Of a stretch of DNA of 64,000 nucleotides, positions 57,235-64,000 are shown in pieces. Position 1 is the first letter of the stretch. Every line of letters starts with the position of its first letter. The notes below the pieces were generated by a model, which saw only the letters and a program-made list of their open reading frames with translations, was not told the DNA's origin and made no database searches. Both the position numbers and the translations under genes were made by a program. Origin of the DNA: Hygrocybe punicea (Eukaryota > Basidiomycota > Agaricomycetes > Agaricales > Hygrophoraceae); assembly GCA_963556145.1 (NCBI GenBank), contig OY744473.1:3596001-3660000 (forward strand). The letters run 5' to 3'.

Positions 57235-59030
57235 GGTGATTGTGTGCAAGAGAAAGAGGGGATCGTGTGTTTGTCGTATGTGGAGACCAGGGGGGTTTGA
57301 GAGACTGCTTTTATAGGCGAAGACGAGGACTTGGACGGTGGCGATTCGCGATTTGGGTCTGTGCTGACGGCATGCCAACAGAGAGGGGATAAATGATGTG
57401 GAAATTGGAAGGAAGCAAATTCGAACAGGAAAATTAATGACAGTGATGCAACACAGCTTACATTTGTTATAAACCATTTCAATCATCATACCGAATTATA
57501 GCAAATGCAGGCATGTATGTAGCCGACCTCTGTTCCAGCATCTGTTGAAGGTGTTACAAACTTCGGGCATTCTGGAAAGGAAACGCTTTCTTCCATTCTC
57601 AGCTTTAACAAGGCTTGTGTAGTAAACCCAGTACTGGCATGTTGGCGGAATAGTTACAGTAACGCACTGCAACCGGGCCTCACGCTGACGAGCCAGCTTT
57701 GCTCTGGCACGATCTGACATCCTCCGTGGCCGGGCGCTTTTAGGGTGTTCAGAAAACCATGTATTCGACGCTAAATGATGCATTTTACGCTACAGTTTCA
57801 CCTTTCTACCGAACACAACAGAACGGCGCCGATGATCGGATACCACACTCTTTACGAATCGAAGGACTTGTGAGCTGGGCCTTGGGCCGCGCAGGTAGCA
57901 TTAGGGTATAGGTTATCGTGACAGCCTCACCGCCCTCACGCCAAAGGCCTCACTCCAGCTCAGTGTGCGCACCCGGCACGGCAAGCATGTGCGTAGCACC
58001 CACGGCCAAGTTGAGTTGTTCAGGTGGCTAGGAGGAGCGCAGTGCCTGCGAAGACAAGGCAAAGGGTCAGTGAATGAGATACAAGGCGATAAAGGGTGTA
58101 AGGGCGACATTGATGTGATTACTTTTCGTGATGATCTGCAGAGGATGTGATGGAGATCATGGTGCCGTTTTGTTGATGGGGGGGCGATGTGGGCGTCACC
58201 GTGACAGTGTAAGAAGGGCAGGACTCTGACAAGGCAGTTCCAATTACGGCAGAGGAGATAAATCACTAGTTTTGAAGGTTTGAGCGGTGAACGTTGAACA
58301 GGCCATGGTCCATTGGTTCATTGGTGGTCCAGTCAAGCAAGCCTGAGCGAGGAGACGCTAACGACGCGAGCACGTCTGAAGGATGAGCAAACATAAGTTC
58401 GTTGACAAGGTGCGGTTCAATGCAAGTACAATCGTGTCGCTCACCACAGCGTAAAGTGCCAAAATACGATTTCGACAAATTCTCGTAGATTTACAGCTGT
58501 TTTATGGGGGGCCATTCTGGCCGCCAGAAATCCATATGCGCCTTGAATGACGTGAGTCTCTAATGCAAGGGCCACTGACACCGTGGAACTCGCGTTCACC
58601 GATGGTGGAGTCATTGTAAGTGGGCTAATGTAGTAGGAGCGTCCGAGAAGTCTAACGCAAAATGATAGTCTCTGCCATCGCTCTGTCGTGATGTGGAGTT
58701 GTTTGTGTCTGGTGAACGCAGTCGCGACACTTGACTAGCTTGACTCGCTACCTGAGTGATATGATCCTTGGGAGCGATTATATCCCACAAGCACATCCCA
58801 CGTATTGCACTTTCGTGCTCTGGTAGACCTGTGTGCACTATCAGTTGTCTAGCCGGTTAGCTTTGGAATTAACTTACATTCAAGTTGTAGTTACACCCAT
58901 ATACACCGACTCCGAGCCGGAGTCTATTATTGTGTTTGGGCAAATGATAATACTAAAGCTGTGCTTTGCATTCCCAGGCTCACTGGCAGGTCGCTCAACC
59001 ATTGCCTCGTTGTACGCCGGGCAAGCTGGA
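57235..59030. other. gap without a confident gene
   Basis: A minus-strand frame at 57783-57496 (95 codons, with a basic helical SDRARAKLARQREARLQ stretch) may be a gene fragment, but no domain or splice partner is evident. The remaining 1.2 kb shows only short overlapping frames. Confidence 0.4.
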
Positions 59031-61247
59031 ATGGCGACTTGTCCATCTACTAATTCCCAGGAAATTGACCAGACCTCATTTTGGGATCTTAAACACGTCG
59101 GTCACTTGGATAGCCATCGTATTGGATGGCTGATCGCTGGTTCATGTACCATTGTGGTGGGTTGTGTTCTACGTTGGTTTTTTTCCCAATAACACGTACT
59201 GACAATGCAATTCGGAATTCAAGACGCTTATCATCTCCATTGTTAGTGTCGTGCGACATTGCCGGTATGTGCCATCTAAACAAGAAAAACGTGGTTTGTT
59301 AATACGACTTGGGTTCCAGGAGCTATAGAAAGCGGAGAGAACAACGGCAAATGTTCGTACTCTGTTTAAACCCCCAATATTGTACTGCGGAACTTGTTTA
59401 TATTTTTGTACAGCCTGCGGATATTGTACATGCCGCCAGTCTACGCCATCATATCGTTCTTCTCCTATCGTTTCTTCCGCAGTTACACATATTACTCTCT
59501 TATCGAAGTTGGTGCGTTGACGGTGAAATCTCTCCGTGTCCATGTATCTCACTCGCATGAACCCTAGCTTACGAGGTTCGAACCTTTCTTCCTGCCGGAA
59601 CTGCTGCTTATAACTTGCCCATTTAAAGGCGATAACCATTAGCGCCTTCTTGTGAGTTCCTTGGTTTTAGACCGATCAAATGATGTTATATATTGCATTT
59701 TTTCAGTCTCCTAATGGTCGAGTTTGTAGCCTCCACATCTTCCGACCATGCTGCAGAAAGTGCTATGGCACGGAAAGGCGACAGGAATTTACCAATGCCT
59801 GTGCGTCCTCTTTTCTCTCTCTTCCTTTTCTACTCATAATGTGTCAACCAGCTTTGTTGTTGGCATTATAATCCCACGAAGGTGATTTGCTTTAGTGTTT
59901 GTGGTTCATCTTTGTTCATTTCTCCTTCTTTACAGCCCCACTTCATGTATACAGTCAAAGTAAGTCATCCACAGCCAATACTGGCGTACTTTATCCTTCC
60001 ATACCTTGACACCTTTTGGGTGTGGAAAAGTGGGCCGTCCTCCAATATGTCATAGTACGACCAGGTGAGCCGTCTTTTTTTGTCGTTTAACCAATCTTGT
60101 GCACTCAATATAATCTGCATATAGCTGCATCAATCGCGGGTATCATCACACAGGCATTTGACGTCCTTTGCGAAGCAAGTCACTTCAACGTCCACTTCGC
60201 AAATGTATATTTGGAAGCAATTGACTTTGTCTCAATCAGGTGGGTGCACCTCTTGATTTCCCAAATATCGCCGCAATGTGTCATTGGAGAATACTCATAA
60301 CTCCCATTGGATGCGCTTTTGTTGTGCTTCTTTATTTTTATTAGCGTTGCTTTGTATGGCCTTTTGCTCTTCTACGGGTTAACCAAAGAGGAACTTGCCG
60401 GTCGTCGTCCGCTCGCTAAGTTTCTCACCATCAAACTCATTGTCATGTTCACATTCTACCAGTCCTTTGTTGTGGGTTTCGTGCTTGATATGATGCGCGA
60501 TATCCTTTGCTCATTGTCTTTTGTTTATTGGTTTACAGTTTAGTGCACTGGCGGGCAGAGTAATTCATGGTAACATCATTTATGATCGAAATGGTCCTGA
60601 TTAAACTAAATTTTTGGTCCCTCAGCGACGGAGTATTGGACCGCTACTAATATTGCAGATGGCCTGAATGCCCTTACTATATGTATCGAGGTAAATTCTT
60701 TGTTCTTCTAAATCCATGACATTAAAGCATCACTCTATCTGTGACCTCACAACTTCTTGTTTCATAGATGGTCTTTTTTGCCGTTTTGATGATGTGGGCC
60801 TATCCATCGACAGAATACAAACAGGAGGGAGCGCCTGCGACGAGTATATGGCGTCCTCTATTGGATAGGTGGGTCGTACCGTCCTTCATCCAAAGCTAAA
60901 CTTACTATTTTGGAAAATCACCAACAGTATCAATTACTGTAAGTCGGCTTGGAAGAGAGAGAGCGAGAGAAAGATGCACCATCCCTCCCCCCCAAACCCA
61001 AACCCAAACCCAAACCAATACTCATCCGAATTTTTTTCCCCCCCCTTCTTCTGCAGGGGACCTTTTCAAGGAAATCATTAGATCTCTGCTATTTTTCTTT
61101 GACTACATTCGTTGCAAGCCATCGGCACATGTCGGCGTGTACATGTCCACGTCCACGGACCACTCGGCGGGGGAACCCGAAATGGACTTTGGACAGGCGT
61201 TTGGTATTCGAGGCCGTGTTCCAAGTTCGAAGACAAGTGACGTTTGA
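59031..61247 (+). CDS. OST-alpha/TMEM184 (DUF300) seven-TM membrane protein, 17 exons
   Basis: The family includes the organic solute transporter alpha subunit and TMEM184; the fungal role is unknown. Exons: 59031-59156, 59224-59264, 59320-59352, 59414-59511, 59568-59575 (8 nt), 59629-59651, 59707-59800, 59852-59881, 59936-59959, 60031-60064, 60125-60239, 60345-60471, 60539-60569, 60626-60690, 60768-60868, 60928-60938 (11 nt) and 61057-61247; 383 aa in phase. Family motifs are HRIGWLIAGSCTIVTLI, ILRILYMPPVYAIISFFSYR, YYSLIEVAYEAITISAFL, YFMYTVK-like HFMYTVKWAVLQYVIVRP, LEAIDFVSISVALYGLLLFY and KFLTIKLIVMFTFYQSF. The 8-nt and 11-nt exons are forced by phase and conservation. The C terminus is hydrophilic. 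Confidence 0.92.
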
Positions 61248-61847
61248 GAGGCGGGGTGGGGGGTTGGGGGTGGTGGCTGGAAGTTTTTCAAAAGTAATCG
61301 TCGTTGAAGAAAAGATTTCCAAGGATGAATAAATACCAAGACAGTCGTTTGGGCTCTTTGCTTTCTCATTTGTTTGGCTTGTGCTATCAGCATTATGAGT
61401 ATTCGGGCTTGCAGCATCAGGAAGGCCGTCCATGTTTTTACTTGACAGAAAAAGCAGTGTGACACTTTGTTCAGCCGATCATGTCAAGATATCTCCCTCA
61501 CAAGGAAGAAGGTATATACACATTATCAACCCTGCCGCAAATCGGCCATTGCCAACCATTCGGGTATACGGGAAAACAACAACGTCTACATATTTAGTGA
61601 ATAACTTTAGAGAACCCCCCCCCCCAAAAAAAAAAACACCAACAAAAAAAAGACAGCAAGCGTCATTCTTTGATTCTGAAGGAAGTGCAAGTTGGCACTT
61701 TTGAATTCTTTTTTCCAGACACAAACCACCAGCTTCAAGTAGCCATAAACCGATCCTGCATAAGTACGACTATATATAATTCGTGTCATTTTAGGAACTC
61801 AATTATGAAACTATAAAAAAAAAGAACGAACTCACATAAACGTGTTT
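61248..61847. other. convergent gap, no gene seen
   Basis: The 3' flanks of the convergent OST-alpha-like and wall-protein genes. It includes C and A homopolymer runs near 61614-61650 and no supported coding sequence. Confidence 0.5.
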
Positions 61848-63572
61848 TCAAAGCAAGTACAAAGTTAACGCCAGAACAGCACTGGCAGAGAAAAGTGATT
61901 TTTTGAATCCGGGCCCCGGAGATCCATTTTGTGTTGACCCGTTGCTGCTGCTGCTGCTATCGGGGCTGCTGATGCTGGTGCTGGTGCCGATGCTGCGAGC
62001 ACTGCTGCTTCCACTCGGGGTATTGGGACCAGCTTGTCGCGAAACTCTGCGAAAAATGCGTATACACACGCAATATATATGATTATACTTGCGCACTCAC
62101 ACGAAGTTGATAAACTCAAAGGAACCCTTGCTCGAAGGCGGGGCCTGGGGCGAAGGGCCCATGCTGGTGACGACTACGGTGTATTGGGCAAACGCAAGGT
62201 CCACCCGGTACCAGGTGATGTTGCATGCACCGGAGGAAGTTGAATAGGCGTCGAGCATAACCGTCGCGCCATCGAAAAAGACAGAGTATATTCCGGAATT
62301 GGAGGTTTGACCGATGTTCAGATACACCGCAGTCCCTTGGATGTGTTCAGACCAGTTAGTGACGGGTAAAGGTTTTATACATGTCAACACGGCAGCAAGA
62401 AAAGAAAAAAATTGTCGCGTGCGGACTGACCGGTGAAGGTATACGACATTGAATTCCCTGTGCCTTGGCACTGTTTGGCAGGGGTGATTGAAGAACACGA
62501 GGCAGAAATTATGGTCCAGCTACCCGTGTATACGATACTGGAGTCGGTTGCGCTGATGGTGACATTCGTGCCCGGCAAAGGTGCGCCAGTTGTAGTCGAC
62601 GGCGGAGAGGAAACAGACGACGTGCTGGAAGTTACTGAACTTGGAGTGGTACTTGGGGGAGGGATGGTTGTCTGGGTGGTAACCGGTGGCGGAGGGGCAT
62701 TGGTAGTGGCGGGTGGTGGAGGTGCATGAGTGGTAGATGGGGGAGGCGGTGGAGGTGGCGGTGGAGGTGCATGAGTGGTAGATGGGTGAGGCGGTGGCGG
62801 TGGAGGAGGTGGCGGTGGTGGTGGTGGTGGTGGTGGTGGTGGTGGTGTACCTGTACAGACTTTCCCGTTTGGACAACATCCGCGTTGTCCATCCACCATA
62901 GCACAGTACTCGCTGTGTGCAGTCCAGGTTGGTCAGCGCTCCACAATGTACAACTTTGCACATGCCTATCCGGACAACAGCCACCGACTGCGGAGAAAAA
63001 AAAAGGTTAGAGAAGATAGGGAATACGAAAGAACAGGAGGAACCAACAGGAACAGCAATGGGAGCCACTAGCACAACAGCGAGCGTCTGCAGCGAAAATG
63101 GAGCTTAGGAGAGGACAAGGGGTAAGGAGGAACGGAGAAGCTAACTAGGACAGCAAAGGCTACCAAGCGGGCAACAGACTGCTTGACCACAACCACCTTC
63201 GTTGTCGTTGCAGCAGCCAGTCGAATAGCAGAACGAGCCGGAGCTACAACAATCTTATCGAAGCACATTTTGAGATGTTGGACCCTGCGGGATGAAACGG
63301 GAGAACAAACCGCCTCCGGCGCAACAATCCGAGCCAATCGGGCAGCAACGGCCATTTGAACATAATCCGTATCCCGAAGGACAAGACGATTGACGAACCA
63401 AGAGATGGCTAATCACTGTTGGAGAAGTTGACCTGGGTATGAGGGGGGTATCTGAGTAAGGCTTAAGAGGATTTGGGAGGGAGACATCAGAGACAAGTTG
63501 TCCGGTGGACTGGCCTCCAGTCGCAAGAGGAGCTCCCAGGGTAGAGAGGAGAAGGACGAGAGACAGGTGCAT
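61848..63572 (-). CDS. GPI-anchored, Cys-rich and Pro-rich cell-surface protein
   Basis: Exon 1 (63572-63311) starts with signal peptide MHLSLVLLLSTLGAPLATG and enters a Cys module (CPSGYGLCSNGRC, CCPIGSDCC). Exon 2 is 63253-63164 (CCSSGSFCYSTGCC, CGQAVCCPL). One or more short Cys exons lie between 63100 and 62950 (GGCCPDRHV); their joins are uncertain. A long exon from about 62912 to 62431 has GQRGCCPNGKVC followed by poly-Pro with STTHAPPPP repeats and a Ser/Thr stretch. Exon 62335-62101 looks like a beta-rich domain (AVYLNIGQTSNSGIYSVFFD). Exon 62046-61848 ends in a Ser-rich stalk and a hydrophobic tail (SASAVLALTLYLL) typical of GPI signals. I do not recognise a catalytic domain. Confidence 0.75.
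62700..62860 (-). repeat. poly-Pro / STTHAPPPP coding repeat
   Basis: GGT/GGC-rich tandem sequence on the plus strand encodes Pro runs and two STTHAPPPP units on the minus strand, in frame within the wall-protein gene. Confidence 0.85.
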
Positions 63573-64000
63573 CGTCAGTGTGGTAGTGAGTAACGGAGGG
63601 AAATTCTTTCCAAAAGTTCATTTTGGTGTGGGGTAGCGCTTTATACTCACCAGTGACCGTGATAACGTTAACCCGATAACTTAATATCATGTCGCCAAGC
63701 CAGCCAGAAATTTGATACAAGTGATATATTGTGATCCTCATGTCGGACACTTCCCTCACAGGGTGACCGGTGATGGATAATCACGAGATACACGTTTAGA
63801 GGAATGTGTAGAGGATCCGAGTCGGTGGGCGCTTTTTTAAAAGTCATGCACAAACGACGGAGGTCTCGACCAGGCTGAAGTTTGGCAGTGTTAGGATTCC
63901 AAGGGGTTGCCAAATAAGTACAACCCATTTCACACATGTCCTGTTTTTTTTTTGTTTGCTTTTACTCTGCATTTTTATACCGCAACACGCAAGTCAGTAC
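63573..64000. other. right edge, no supported gene
   Basis: 5' flank of the wall-protein gene. A 90-codon minus-strand frame (63937-63668) shows no recognisable feature. Confidence 0.5.

Overview
The window looks like a chromosome segment of an Agaricomycete (mushroom-forming basidiomycete). The evidence is intron-dense genes on both strands with introns mostly of 45-70 nt, exons as short as 8-18 nt, clear fungal orthologues (URA6, YPP1, EMI1, EOS1, ILV3, ERG20, a GH18 chitinase, an OST-alpha/TMEM184 protein), and Agaricomycete-type repeats (hAT, Mutator-like and DUF6589 elements). The species cannot be named from sequence alone. Exon joins were read by hand from splice signals and reading-frame phase.

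Layout. 0.9-33.6 kb is a gene-rich arm: UMP-CMP kinase (-), an unrecognised nuclear-type protein (+), an ornithine cyclodeaminase/mu-crystallin homologue (-), the TPR protein Ypp1 (+), Emi1 (-) and Eos1 (+) sharing a 158-bp promoter gap, a four-TM membrane protein (-), a large cyclin (-) divergent from dihydroxy-acid dehydratase (+), a MITE, a 2OG-oxygenase-fold protein that seems to lack its catalytic residues (+), phospholipase D (-), farnesyl diphosphate synthase (+), a decayed HNH-like gene and a secreted chitinase (+). 33.6-56.4 kb is a nested transposon island. 56.4-63.6 kb returns to host genes: a small secreted protein (-), an OST-alpha/TMEM184 transporter-like protein (+) and a GPI-anchored Cys-rich/Pro-rich wall protein (-).

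The transposon island holds two Mutator-like (MULE) transposase genes. The first (about 41.2-46.9 kb) is interrupted by a 1.04-kb hAT-type non-autonomous element with a perfect 8-bp target duplication, and by a 1.9-kb LTR element with 159-bp LTRs followed by an inverted solo LTR. The second (about 47.9-53.8 kb) carries a Ulp1-type cysteine protease upstream of a FAR1/MULE transposase and is split by a 3.3-kb hAT element with a recognisable hAT transposase. A decayed DUF6589 gene follows. Three non-autonomous hAT-type elements of about 1.0-1.1 kb (34.85, 37.93 and 41.33 kb) have different subterminal arrays, yet each contains the same kind of hairpin (outer arms CCTCGC/GCGAGG-like, inner core near CAATTG). 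The hairpin recurs at 47.2 kb and in a tandem array at 39.6 kb. This shared internal hairpin is the best candidate for an undescribed feature.

The host genes do not form an obvious pathway cluster. They are mostly housekeeping: pyrimidine nucleotide kinase, PI4-kinase scaffold, branched-chain amino acid synthesis, isoprenoid synthesis, phospholipid signalling, N-glycosylation and cell cycle. Secreted or surface proteins flank the repeat island.
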